DNA of 64,000 nucleotides from Mycolicibacterium setense (GTDB lineage Bacteria > Actinomycetota > Actinomycetes > Mycobacteriales > Mycobacteriaceae): contig NZ_JTJW01000009.1 in the NCBI RefSeq assembly GCF_000805385.1, forward strand, positions 372,001-436,000, read 5' to 3'. A program made the position numbers and the translations under genes. Shown piece by piece: positions 49,716-58,560 of the stretch (positions are counted from its first letter, which is position 1; every line of letters begins with the position of its first letter). Below the pieces are notes generated by a model. That model was given only the letters and a program-made list of their open reading frames with translations, made no database searches and had not been told where the DNA came from.

Positions 49716-50927
49716 ATGAAATTCCTGTTCGACGACGAGTCGTTCTCGTTCGAAACGCTCCGCGCGGCGGGCTATGCCAACGCCGGTGGCGCCGATCTGG
49801 GCGAGGTCCTGGTCACCGCCCGGGCCATCCCTGAAGGCGACGAGGCTGCGTGGCACCGCGAATGGAAGGCGACCGCGCAGCGGGTCGAGACGCTCGGCCG
49901 TGAATCGTCGGCCGCCGGTCGCGCGGTCAGCGCACGGGAGGCACTGCTGCGGGCGTCGAACTACTACCGCACCGCCGAGTTCTACCTCCGGGAGAACCCT
50001 TCCCGCGACCCCGAGGCCAAGGATCTGTTCAACCGCTCACGCGAGACCTTCTTGGAGTCGATGGCGTTGTTCGACTTCGGTTTTGAACGGGTGGCCATCC
50101 CCTACCAGGACACGACACTGCCCGGATACCTTTTCCTGGTCGATGATTCCGGACGTGCCAGGCCCACCGTCATCTACAACGGTGGCTACGACTCCACGCT
50201 CGAGGAGTCGTATGTCGCACTCGCGGCCGGAGCGCTGGCACGCGGGTACAACGTGCTGGCATTCGACGGGCCCGGCCAAGGCGCCGCGCTACGGGAACAG
50301 GGCCTGACCTTCCGGCCCGACTGGGAGGCCGTGCTGACACCGGTGGTGGACTTCGCCCTCACCCGCCCCGAGATCGCGCCCGGCGCGATCACCGTGTTCG
50401 GTTACAGCCTGGGCGGTTATCTGGTGGCCCGGGCGGTCGCCTTCGAGAAACGGCTCGCCGCGGTGATCCTCAACGACGGCGTCTACGACTTCCACGGTGC
50501 GCTGGCCAACATGATGCCGCCGTTCCTGTCCAAGTGGGTCGACGAAGGTAATGACGAAGCCGCCGACGCGGTGCTCGGGCTGCTCATGGCGGTGAACACC
50601 CAGACCCGCTGGGCGGTGCGAAACGGGCTGTGGGCCTTGGGAATCGACTCCCCAGCCAGCCTGGCGCGCGCCTTCAAGGCCTATACGATCGCCGATGTGG
50701 CCGACCGGATCACCGTCCCGGCCCTCGTGCTCGACGCCGAGAACGACCAGTTCTTCAAAGGTGAACCGGCGCGGGCGACCGAGGCGATGGTCAACGCGAA
50801 GACCACGCTGGTGACGCTCTATGAGGCCGACGGTGCCGGTGAGCACTGCCATATGGGCGCCGCATCGCGGGCCAACCAGGTCATGTTCGACTGGCTCGAC
50901 GACCAGATCGGCGCTCAGCGCGCCTGA
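49716..50927 (+). CDS. Alpha/beta-hydrolase, pseudooxynicotine-hydrolase/FrsA-like esterase
   Basis: This 403-residue protein has a long N-terminal helical cap region and a C-terminal hydrolase core. FGYSLGGYLVARA is the nucleophile elbow with Ser at about residue 231, LDAENDQFFKG holds the Asp, and GAGEHCHMGA the His, so the triad is complete. The layout matches the 2,6-dihydroxypseudooxynicotine hydrolase and related esterase/C-C hydrolase family. AAGGAG supports the start. It is under a divergent TetR and overlaps the end of the convergent MDR gene by 13 bases. Confidence 0.86.
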   Translation: MKFLFDDESFSFETLRAAGYANAGGADLGEVLVTARAIPEGDEAAWHREWKATAQRVETLGRESSAAGRAVSAREALLRASNYYRTAEFYLRENPSRDPEAKDLFNRSRETFLESMALFDFGFERVAIPYQDTTLPGYLFLVDDSGRARPTVIYNGGYDSTLEESYVALAAGALARGYNVLAFDGPGQGAALREQGLTFRPDWEAVLTPVVDFALTRPEIAPGAITVFGYSLGGYLVARAVAFEKRLAAVILNDGVYDFHGALANMMPPFLSKWVDEGNDEAADAVLGLLMAVNTQTRWAVRNGLWALGIDSPASLARAFKAYTIADVADRITVPALVLDAENDQFFKGEPARATEAMVNAKTTLVTLYEADGAGEHCHMGAASRANQVMFDWLDDQIGAQRA

Positions 50928-52060
50928 GGTGTCACCAGGTACTTCTCGCCGGTGGCCTTCTGCAGGTAGCCGCTGAACGCGTCGGGCTTGAGCATGCCGG
51001 CCAGTGACACCTCCTGGGTGTAGCTGCTTGCGAACGTCGTGGTGAGTTCCGCGGCGACCCGGGCACGCAGCCGGGCGATGGTCTCCGGCCCGGCGCCGGC
51101 GAGAAACGGGGTGAGCAGCCAGCCGCCCACGCCCCAGGCCATCCCGAAGTTTCTGGTCAGGACGGTCGGGCCGGTGTCGAGGCTGCCGTAGATGTACACC
51201 TGCTTATGCACCGCTGACCCGTATCGGGAGTACCGCGCGGCGGTCGCGTTGGCGGCCCGCTCCATGCCGTTGAGGATCTGACTGGCCAGCGTGCCGCCGC
51301 CGGTGGCGTCGAACGCCAGCGTCGCCGACGTCGCCTTGAGCGCCTCGAAAAGATCGGCCTCGAACGAGGGTGCCGACGAGTTGCAGACGTGGACTGCCCC
51401 AAGCCCGCGTAGCAGCGCTTCCTGTTCATCCTTGCGGACGATGTTGACCAACGGCACCTCGTCGGCGAGGCAGATCTTGACGAGCATCTGTCCGAGATTC
51501 GACGCCGCGGCCGTGTGCACGAGAGCCGAATGTCCTTCTCGGCGCATGGTTTCCACCATGCCCAGGGCAGTGAGAGGGTTGACGAACGACGATGCGCCGT
51601 CCTTGGCCGTGGCACCCTCGGGCAGGACAAGGCACGCCGCGGCGTTGACCACGCGGTATTGGGAGTACATCGCGCCGCCGGCGATCCCGACCGTCTTGCC
51701 GAGCAGAGCTTGGGCCGACGGCGACTCCCCCGCGGCCACCACGGTGCCCGCTCCTTCGTTGCCCACCGGGAGTGAGTCGCCGACGCGGGCCGACAGGCCG
51801 GAAAGCGCCCCTTCTTTCAGCGGCGCCGTGACGACGGGCCGGTCCGGGGGGCCCGCGACGGTCGCGGCCGACATGTCGGTGGCACTGGGAATCAGCAGAC
51901 CCAGATCCGACGGGTTGATCGGCGAGGCTTCGATCCGGACCACGACCTCGTCTTGTGCCGGGGTGGGCACCGCAACCTCGTGCAGGGACAACTCGAGCGT
52001 GCCGTCCTCGGTCACCAGCGACCGCAATTCCAGAGCTGTCTCGGGTAGTGCCTCAGTCAT
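50915..52060 (-). CDS. MDR family oxidoreductase (quinone-oxidoreductase-like)
   Basis: This 381-residue protein has the GroES-like N-terminal domain (PINPSDLGLL, VGNEGAGTVVAAG) and a Rossmann-type second domain (ALVHTAAASNLGQMLVKIC). The zinc-binding cysteines of alcohol dehydrogenases are absent, so it is probably a zinc-free NADPH-dependent quinone or enoyl reductase. It is 18 bases downstream of the secreted lipase gene on the same strand. Its 3' end overlaps the esterase gene. Confidence 0.85.
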   Translation of the reverse strand: MTEALPETALELRSLVTEDGTLELSLHEVAVPTPAQDEVVVRIEASPINPSDLGLLIPSATDMSAATVAGPPDRPVVTAPLKEGALSGLSARVGDSLPVGNEGAGTVVAAGESPSAQALLGKTVGIAGGAMYSQYRVVNAAACLVLPEGATAKDGASSFVNPLTALGMVETMRREGHSALVHTAAASNLGQMLVKICLADEVPLVNIVRKDEQEALLRGLGAVHVCNSSAPSFEADLFEALKATSATLAFDATGGGTLASQILNGMERAANATAARYSRYGSAVHKQVYIYGSLDTGPTVLTRNFGMAWGVGGWLLTPFLAGAGPETIARLRARVAAELTTTFASSYTQEVSLAGMLKPDAFSGYLQKATGEKYLVTPQAR

Positions 52061-52077
52061 GTCTGAACACTACGTCG

Positions 52078-54024
52078 CTACACCGAGCATGCGCCCCCGG
52101 TGAACAATTCACAGGTGGTCTGCAGACCGTTGAGCACCCCGGCCGGGATCGCCGAGATGAAGTCGGTTGCACTGATCGCCCGCAATGACGTGAGGTCGCT
52201 GGCCCTTTGCGTGCCGATCAGCACCGCGACGGCGTCACCTCTATCCGTGGTGATCGTGAACGAGTCGTCGCCGTCGCCGTACTGCCCGGCACAGTCGGCT
52301 TGGCATGCCCCGGTCGCGGGGTCGATCTTCTCGTCGAACATGTCGTTGATCCACCCGGCGGACAGCTCGCGGACGGCCAGAGGGTTCTGCGGCTGCGGGA
52401 ACCCGGCGATGGCGTAAGCGGCGACCTGGATCAGTGGGTTGCCGCCCTGCATCGGGTCCATGTGCACGCCGTCTTCGAGAACGACGCCGGTGAATTGGCC
52501 TGGCCGCGCTTCGGACAGCTGGTCGTTGACGTCGCTGAACACATTGAGGAAATTCAGCGGGGCACCGATCTCGTAAATCGGGATGTAGTCGTTCGGATCG
52601 TCATCGCTGGGATCGACGGTGCCGTTCGTTTCCAGATCGTCCAGCCGGTCCATGGCGTCAGGAATGATCGAGCCCATCGGCACCGCGTCGTAGATCACCA
52701 CGCCGGCAAGCTCATTGGGTGCTTCCAGCCCTTGTTCCCGCCGACGGGTCAGCCCTTCGGCGTAGTAGCCGGCGACACCCGGGGCGAACCCGCCGCCCAG
52801 CGAATGCCCGACCAGAACAAATTCCGTCGGTACATCGATATTCTCGGCGCGTCCAGCCTTCAGCTCCGCGGTGTCCATGCTGGCGTTGAGCGCCGTGCGG
52901 TCCGGATCGAGAAACAGCTGGGCGACGGCCTCGTGGAGGTTGTCGCCACCGAGCCACATGCCGTCCGCCTCGAACGGGTTCGACGTGAAGGTGGTGGTGA
53001 CGACGACGCTGTTGGTCGTGTGGGCCAGATAGGACGCGGTGTAGCTGTACAGCGGACCGTTGGCCAGGAATCCGTGCTGCAGGTAGATCATCCTGGTGGG
53101 CGGCTCACCGTTGTCGGAAGTCGGGAAATACCAGTTGGATTCGACTTCGTGACCTTCGGAGATGACCAGGGTGGATGTGCTGACCTCGACGGAGTCCCGC
53201 AACGCCGGCGGCACCACCGGGTCGCCGCCGACGGCGCGCTCCAGAGTGGCCAGCGTGTCGAAGACGACGTCACCGATCACCGATATCGGCTTGGGGTAGT
53301 TCTGCGGCTCAGGATTGAGCACCAGTGCCCCGAGGCTGCGGATCACGTCATGGATGGTCTCCAGGGGATCCTCGTGGGTCGGTGTGGCCGCGGCGAGGCT
53401 GACGACCCGGGCGTCGGATTGGTCCGGCGTATCCGGCTTCAGGGCGTCGCGCAGCGTTGTCCCGATCTGGATGTCGCGCTGTTCGATTGCCGTCACCGCG
53501 CCCTCTGCCGACAGGCGCGTGCGCTCGTGGTGGGCGGCGATGGCCGACCGGATGCTGATCGGCGGCCGGACCCGGACCTCGACGGGGCTCTGCTCGTCCG
53601 TGGTTTTCGGTGTCGTGTCCTGGACGACGTCTTTTGCGGCGCTGATGTCGCTTGCCGCGTCCCGAACCTCGCGTGTTGCGTCCCGAAACTCGCTGCGCGC
53701 CTTGGCCCGGACGGAATCGGCCAGTTGGCGGACGGGCCGCGAGGCCTCCGCCGTGCGTTGTTTTGTCTTGGTCTTCGTCTCGGTGGGCGGCTGCGTCTCG
53801 GTGGCCTGGGTGTCTGAGGCCTCGGCTTCGGGCCGCTGTTTCGCCGCGCGCGGTTTCCGGTGCGGGGATTTCTGGGCGGACTCGTTGTGGGTGGCCGACG
53901 GCTTCGCGTCCTGCTTCGACCCGCTGTCGTCGTCGGCATGGGCCGTCCCCGCCCCGGCGAGCACAGCCGCCGACAATCCGGCCGTGAACATCCCGGCACC
54001 AACCCACGCTGCTACCCGCGTCAT
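52078..54024 (-). CDS. Secreted alpha/beta-hydrolase (lipase-like) with disordered N-terminal region
   Basis: This 648-residue protein has a signal peptide (cleavage near GTAHADDD), then about 190 residues of low-complexity Lys/Ala/Pro/Thr sequence, then a hydrolase domain. VLVGHSLGGGFAPGVAGYY is the nucleophile elbow, IYLQHGFLANGPLYSYTASYL (in part) is the oxyanion region, and GVHMDPMQGGN is near the expected His. Members of this type are common secreted lipases or esterases of fast-growing mycobacteria. The cysteines at the C-terminus may form disulfides. The substrate is unknown. Confidence 0.82.
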   Translation of the reverse strand: MTRVAAWVGAGMFTAGLSAAVLAGAGTAHADDDSGSKQDAKPSATHNESAQKSPHRKPRAAKQRPEAEASDTQATETQPPTETKTKTKQRTAEASRPVRQLADSVRAKARSEFRDATREVRDAASDISAAKDVVQDTTPKTTDEQSPVEVRVRPPISIRSAIAAHHERTRLSAEGAVTAIEQRDIQIGTTLRDALKPDTPDQSDARVVSLAAATPTHEDPLETIHDVIRSLGALVLNPEPQNYPKPISVIGDVVFDTLATLERAVGGDPVVPPALRDSVEVSTSTLVISEGHEVESNWYFPTSDNGEPPTRMIYLQHGFLANGPLYSYTASYLAHTTNSVVVTTTFTSNPFEADGMWLGGDNLHEAVAQLFLDPDRTALNASMDTAELKAGRAENIDVPTEFVLVGHSLGGGFAPGVAGYYAEGLTRRREQGLEAPNELAGVVIYDAVPMGSIIPDAMDRLDDLETNGTVDPSDDDPNDYIPIYEIGAPLNFLNVFSDVNDQLSEARPGQFTGVVLEDGVHMDPMQGGNPLIQVAAYAIAGFPQPQNPLAVRELSAGWINDMFDEKIDPATGACQADCAGQYGDGDDSFTITTDRGDAVAVLIGTQRASDLTSLRAISATDFISAIPAGVLNGLQTTCELFTGGACSV

Positions 54025-54123
54025 TATTCGCCCCCCGTTACATCGAACTCGACGATTGTCACGCTAGCGGGGAGCGACGGTCCTCCGGGCGAGATTCGAT
54101 GAGATGCGCGGCGAGTAGGTGAG

Positions 54124-54567
54124 CTAGGCGAGTTCGAGAGACTGGCGCGACAGCCGGAAGAAGTGCCCGGAGTTGCTGTCGGTGCACGTCACACCAGCGG
54201 GTTGCGATTCACACGTGACCGGGCCGGCTGAACGCGTCTGGCTGTACGGAAGCGTGGGCATTCCGGGTTCGAAGATGGTGTCGCCGTGGCAGTGCACCTC
54301 GGGTGCGCGACCCGGCTTCAGGCTGACGCGGTCGCCCCAGTCCAGACGGCAGTCCGCCGGCTTGGCCGGCGCGGTGTAGGTGTGTTCACGGATCTCGCAC
54401 ACGACGCCGTTTCCGCCGTCAGAGCCGCTCGCCAGCAGACACCAGATGTTGCCCGACGGGGTGACGAACTTGGTGGACGCCGGGCAGGCGGAGGCGGTTC
54501 CGGGTAGGGCGAGGACGGCGGCCGCTGCGGCGATGAACGGGATGAGGTGACGTCGGAATGTGCTCAT
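54124..54567 (-). CDS. DUF6636 secreted protein
   Basis: This 147-residue protein has a signal peptide ending GTASA, then FVTPSGNIWCLLASGSDGG, VVCEIREHTYTAPAKPADC and WGDRVSLKPGRAPEVHCHGD, the pattern of DUF6636 proteins. Six cysteines suggest three disulfides. Function is unknown. The start chosen gives MSTFRRHLIP; upstream ATGs at 54579 and 54606 are less likely. The 28-bp motif shared with the fusion gene lies 23 bases upstream, at the same distance as in that gene. Confidence 0.8.
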   Translation of the reverse strand: MSTFRRHLIPFIAAAAAVLALPGTASACPASTKFVTPSGNIWCLLASGSDGGNGVVCEIREHTYTAPAKPADCRLDWGDRVSLKPGRAPEVHCHGDTIFEPGMPTLPYSQTRSAGPVTCESQPAGVTCTDSNSGHFFRLSRQSLELA

Positions 54568-54589
54568 GGCTTTGAGCATGCGGTGGCGG

Positions 54590-54617
54590 CCTTGCGAAAT
54601 TCTCAATGGAATCTTGT
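54590..54617 (-). promoter_or_regulatory. Copy 2 of a shared 28-bp regulatory motif
   Basis: On the plus strand this reads CCTTGC, then ATTCTCAA, then TCTTGT with a 22-base period between the outer elements. It matches the motif at 57338-57365 at most positions. It lies 23 bases upstream of the DUF6636 gene and overlaps the end of the racemase-like gene. Confidence 0.55.
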
Positions 54618-55391
54618 GCTGACTCGGTCCGCAGTGGCCGCTGGTTCTGCAGTGAGTTCCACGCCCCAGGCGATCGCGGCTCCACGCCGCATCTCCTCGG
54701 AATCGCCGCTGGTCAGATAGGTTCTTTCAGTCACCGGACCGGTGCTGGCGGCGGGATGGCGTGCGGCGACCGCGGCGGCCAGCCGCTGGACCGGATCAAT
54801 CAGGGCGGTGTCGGGCAGCACGTCGGCGAACCAGTCGCTCACGGCCGGGTAGTGGGTGCAGGCCAGTACCAGCGCCTGTGCCCGCCGCAATGGGGCCACG
54901 ATCCGGCGCAGATCCGCGACGAATCCCGGTGAGCCGACGCTGCCGGCCTCGATGTGCGCCGACAGCGGTTGCGCCACCCGCGACAACACCTCGCGACCGG
55001 GCCGGGCCAACCCGCGCCGGTAACAGCCACTGGCAATGGTGCGCCGCCCGCCGACGACGCCGACGGGTCCGCGGATCTGATCGGAGACGGAAGCCAGGCC
55101 GTGGCCGATGATGCCCTCCACCGGAACCGGCGCCGGCGTGAGCCGCGGACCGACCGTGCTCGCGGCATTACAGGCCAGCACCACCTCGGTCGCCCCTCGC
55201 AGCGCGAGCTCGGCGATCACCGCGGAGAGCCGGGTGGTCAGGTCCTCACCGCGCATTCGGCCGTAGGGCGTGGCACCGGCGTCCGACCAGTACAGAACCG
55301 GCAGCCCGGGCACGCACCGGTCCAACTCGCGTGCCAGCCCGATGCCGCCGATGCCCCAGTCGAGGATGCCGAGGCAGGGAGCCGCCGTCAT
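54603..55391 (-). CDS. Glutamate/aspartate racemase-like protein
   Basis: This 262-residue protein has the two catalytic cysteines of the Asp/Glu racemase family: VVLACNAAST and LVLACTHYPAV. GILDWGIGGIGLARE at the start corresponds to the MurI DSGVGG loop, with Trp-Gly instead of Ser-Gly. True MurI is usually encoded elsewhere, so this is probably a specialised racemase. Its ATG overlaps the stop of the fusion gene (ATGA), so the two are cotranslated. The substrate is unknown; an amino acid made or used by the fusion protein is a natural guess. Confidence 0.8.
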   Translation of the reverse strand: MTAAPCLGILDWGIGGIGLARELDRCVPGLPVLYWSDAGATPYGRMRGEDLTTRLSAVIAELALRGATEVVLACNAASTVGPRLTPAPVPVEGIIGHGLASVSDQIRGPVGVVGGRRTIASGCYRRGLARPGREVLSRVAQPLSAHIEAGSVGSPGFVADLRRIVAPLRRAQALVLACTHYPAVSDWFADVLPDTALIDPVQRLAAAVAARHPAASTGPVTERTYLTSGDSEEMRRGAAIAWGVELTAEPAATADRVSTRFH

Positions 55392-57316
55392 GGGTAGGTG
55401 AGCGGGGCCGTGGAACCCTTGGCCAGCGGTCCGGAATCGAAAGCCACCAGACGTTGTGACAGGGTCGCGGTCAGCAGCCGAAGCCGGGTGCCGGGAAACC
55501 GGCTGGCGAAATACCAGCGGTACTCATGCTCGGCACGGATCGGGTTGTGTCGCAACATCTCCAGCCACGCCGGATGAGTGGTCAGCGCCCTCAGATCTGC
55601 GGCGAAGCGCGGCCGGACCCGCCGGGTGCGCACGTGTTCGAGGGCCGATCGAGCGAGTACCGGGAGCTCCCGAACCCGTATCGGATGCTCCACCATGTCG
55701 ACCACCCACAGCCTTCCGCCGGGCACCAGCACCCGGCGGATCTCCGCCATCACCGGATCCCAATCCAGGTACCGGAACGACAGAAAGCAGATGACCACAT
55801 CGACGTGGTCGTCGGGCAGGTCCATCTGCGGGCCGTCGACGGTTGCGAACCGCAGCCGTGGACGTTGCCGGCCGCGTTTGTGCGCCCGGGCCACCATCGC
55901 CGAGGAGATGTCCACGCCGACCCCGAAGTCGAGTACGCCGTCGTCGTCCAAAGCGCGCAACAACGCGCCACTGCCACAACCGATTTCGAGCACCCGTAGT
56001 CCGCGTCCGAGCTCGGCCCGGGCGCGGGTGGCATGTTCGGACACCCACCGCCATTCCGCGCCGCGCACCCGGATGTCGGCGTACGCGCGGTCGTACAGTT
56101 CGGCAACCGGATCATACGAGCCGGCAGACCCTGCCGGGTTGGGCATGCAGCGGACAGGCGGCTGGGCTGCGGCACCCAGGTATTTGCGGACGGTGCCGAA
56201 CGGCCCGTGCGACTTCCGGCCCGGCGCGTCGATCAGATAGAGGTCGGCGCGGGACACGGGCCGGCGGCCGGCCCAACAGAATTTGTCGCGGCGTGCCGAC
56301 ACCGTGGTGTAGTCGCGGTTGCCGAAAGCAGGTACTCCGAACACATTCGCGAAGAACGGAGCGAACCAGCGCGCGGTGCGGCATGCGTGGAAGTAGGCCT
56401 GGCCGGTCGGTGTGAAAGGGATTGTCATGGAACGCCATTCGTGCGGTGAGAACTGCTCGGGCCAGGCGGTCGATCCGAACATGGGGCCGTACATTCCGGA
56501 ATGGTTGATGAGGTGCAGCTGGTCGACCACGCGGCCGGCCTGGGCCAATCGGGTGAGCTCGGCGACGAACTCCGCCTTGTGATGCAGGCCCGACACCATG
56601 ACCTCGGCATCGGGATGGGCGGCGGCCAGTTCGCGTGCCATCGTCGCGGCGGCCACCGCGAACTCTTCGGATCCTCCCCGGTAATGCGTGGTGTGGGCCA
56701 CCCAGATGACCGGTGCCGCAATCACTTCAGGTGACACTCGGGCGAAGGGAACGCGCGGGTGCTGCCCGGCAGGAATCCAGGCGCCGTAGTTGCCGACCAA
56801 CTCCAACATCTCGGAGTGCTCCAGATCGAACACCCTCATGCTGGTCGCCGGTGGACTGTAGAAGTGCAAGGTCAATCCGCCGTCCAGGCCGGCCATATCG
56901 TGAATGACGTCGCTGGTGATGCGCGTTGCCGCACCGGCCAGGTGCTCGGCGCTGCCGGTGATGGCCAACTCTGGGCCGTCCCAACCGAACCGCCGCTCCT
57001 CGAACCGGCCCTGCAGCACGATCACGAATCCGCCCGCGCCGCCGTGGTCGTGCGGTGCGCAGCGCTGCCCCGGCCGCCATCGCGCCAGCATGATCTCGAC
57101 CTCGTCGTCGATACGCAGGATCGTCCGGGAGTACGGCTCACCGTCGTTCGGGTCGCTCGCCAACGCGGCCAGCACGGCCCGTACGTGGGCCACCCGCGCC
57201 AGCAGTTCGGGCCCGGGGGCCGCTCCCCTGACGGCGACCCGGGCGAGCGCGTCGAGCAGCGATTCCAGTTCGGCGGCATCGCCGTGCCCGACGGGTAGGT
57301 GCGAAATCGTGGTCAT
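55388..57316 (-). CDS. Three-domain fusion: cysteine-dioxygenase-like cupin, caspase-like domain, SAM methyltransferase
   Basis: This 642-residue protein has three parts. Residues about 1-185 are a cysteine-dioxygenase-like cupin with HDHGG (His89, His91) and His139 as metal ligands. Residues about 200-390 contain LINHSGMYGPMFG (His272) and YFHACRTARWFAPF (Cys312), in the order of the His-Cys dyad of caspase-like (clan CD) proteins. Residues about 400-640 are a class I methyltransferase with VLEIGCGSGALLRAL and CFLSFRYLDWDPVM. There is no signal peptide. It is divergent from an EmbR-like regulator and coupled to the racemase-like gene. A peptide- or amino-acid-modifying role is inferred. Confidence 0.8.
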   Translation of the reverse strand: MTTISHLPVGHGDAAELESLLDALARVAVRGAAPGPELLARVAHVRAVLAALASDPNDGEPYSRTILRIDDEVEIMLARWRPGQRCAPHDHGGAGGFVIVLQGRFEERRFGWDGPELAITGSAEHLAGAATRITSDVIHDMAGLDGGLTLHFYSPPATSMRVFDLEHSEMLELVGNYGAWIPAGQHPRVPFARVSPEVIAAPVIWVAHTTHYRGGSEEFAVAAATMARELAAAHPDAEVMVSGLHHKAEFVAELTRLAQAGRVVDQLHLINHSGMYGPMFGSTAWPEQFSPHEWRSMTIPFTPTGQAYFHACRTARWFAPFFANVFGVPAFGNRDYTTVSARRDKFCWAGRRPVSRADLYLIDAPGRKSHGPFGTVRKYLGAAAQPPVRCMPNPAGSAGSYDPVAELYDRAYADIRVRGAEWRWVSEHATRARAELGRGLRVLEIGCGSGALLRALDDDGVLDFGVGVDISSAMVARAHKRGRQRPRLRFATVDGPQMDLPDDHVDVVICFLSFRYLDWDPVMAEIRRVLVPGGRLWVVDMVEHPIRVRELPVLARSALEHVRTRRVRPRFAADLRALTTHPAWLEMLRHNPIRAEHEYRWYFASRFPGTRLRLLTATLSQRLVAFDSGPLAKGSTAPLTYP

Positions 57317-57337
57317 GTCGGAACGATGAGCCCGACA

Positions 57338-57365
57338 CCTTGCAGGATTCTCAACGGATCCTTGC
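57338..57365 (-). promoter_or_regulatory. Copy 1 of a shared 28-bp regulatory motif
   Basis: CCTTGC occurs at 57338-57343 and again at 57360-57365 (22-base period), with GATTCTCAACGGAT between. It lies 22 bases upstream of the fusion gene and 62 bases upstream of the divergent EmbR-like gene. SARP regulators bind direct repeats with 11- or 22-base period near -35, so the EmbR-like protein is the likely ligand. Confidence 0.55.
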
Positions 57366-57426
57366 GGTGGCGCCGCGCCGGGTCACAATGGGATGCGGAC
57401 CGCGCCGAACACCGGGAAGGCTTGTG

Positions 57427-58560
57427 ATGGGTGAACCTCGTCTCGGGTTCGGCCTGTTGGGTCCGCTGCAGGTCACCCTGGACCACAGCGCCCTGGCGTT
57501 GGGTACGCCCAAACAGCGTGCGGTGCTGGCGGTCCTGCTCATCAATCGCAATCGGGCGGTCAGCACCGAATCGCTGATCGATGCGGTCTGGGACGGTGAG
57601 CCGGTGCCCGCGGCCCGTGCCACCATCCACACCCATGTGTCGAACCTGCGTCGGCTGCTCGGCGGCTCCGAACGGGAAACCCGTTCAGCACTGGTCAAAG
57701 CGGCTCCCGGTTATCGACTCAACGTGGATCCCGGCAGTTGCGATCTGGACCGCTTCATCAGCGAGAAGGCCGCCGGCCTGAATGCCGCTGTCGCCGGACG
57801 TTTCGAGCAGGCCGCTACGCACCTATCGGCGGCGTTGGCGCAATGGCGCGGAGATGTCCTCGGCGATCTGCACGGATTCCGATTCGTCGACACCTTCGCC
57901 TCGGCCCTGGCCGAGGACCACGTGCTGGTCCACACCAGCCGCGCCGAAGCCGAGATCGCGTGCGGTAGGGCCGCGACCGTCATCGCCGACCTCGAAGAGC
58001 TCGTCGCCCGGCATCCGTACCGGGAACCGGTGTGGGCCCAGTTGATCACCGCCTACTACGTCGCGGAGCAGCAGTCCGACGCGCTGGACGCCTACCGGCG
58101 GGTCAAGTCAGTGCTGGCCGAGGAACTCGGTATCGATCCCGGGCCGACGCTCAGCGCACTGCACGCGCGCATCCTGCGTCAGGAACGGCTGGATATCCGG
58201 CAGGCCGCCATGGCCACCGCCGCGCGCACCGTGAGCGCCGGACTCACCGCCGGCGCAAGAGTTTCGACGGCCGCCGCATTGCGCGACGGCGCGGGACGCC
58301 GATATCCGTTGCAGCCGAACATTACCCGCATCGGGAGGTTGCCCGACAACGACATCGTGCTGGCCGACGCCGAGATCAGCCGCCATCACGCGGTGATCAT
58401 CGACACCGGAGGCAGTTTCGTGATCACCGACCTGCAGTCGGCCAACGGTGTGCAGGTTCGGCAGGAACGCATCCGTCCCAGCGCCACCCTCGGCGACGGT
58501 GACCGTGTCCGCATCTGCGGCCATGAGTTCACCTTCGAACTTCAAAGCGCTGCGACGTGA
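57427..58560 (+). CDS. EmbR-like regulator (SARP DNA-binding, BTAD and FHA domains)
   Basis: This 377-residue protein has a winged-helix SARP domain (FGLLGPLQVTLDHSALALG, GTPKQRAVLAVLLINRNR), a helical BTAD region to about residue 270, and a C-terminal FHA domain (RIGRLPDNDIVLADAEISRHH, in part, then ITDLQSANGVQV) with the Arg, Ser, His and Asn that bind phosphothreonine. This is the layout of EmbR, which is phosphorylated by PknH in M. tuberculosis. A PknH-like kinase gene lies 850 bases away. The frame is open upstream, but the conserved N-terminus begins at the ATG used. Confidence 0.88.
   Translation: MGEPRLGFGLLGPLQVTLDHSALALGTPKQRAVLAVLLINRNRAVSTESLIDAVWDGEPVPAARATIHTHVSNLRRLLGGSERETRSALVKAAPGYRLNVDPGSCDLDRFISEKAAGLNAAVAGRFEQAATHLSAALAQWRGDVLGDLHGFRFVDTFASALAEDHVLVHTSRAEAEIACGRAATVIADLEELVARHPYREPVWAQLITAYYVAEQQSDALDAYRRVKSVLAEELGIDPGPTLSALHARILRQERLDIRQAAMATAARTVSAGLTAGARVSTAAALRDGAGRRYPLQPNITRIGRLPDNDIVLADAEISRHHAVIIDTGGSFVITDLQSANGVQVRQERIRPSATLGDGDRVRICGHEFTFELQSAAT

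Noticed and set aside
52207-53817. 536-codon plus-strand open frame opposite the secreted lipase
   Set aside because: It is antisense to a gene with signal peptide and GHSLGG motif, and its own translation shows no domain.
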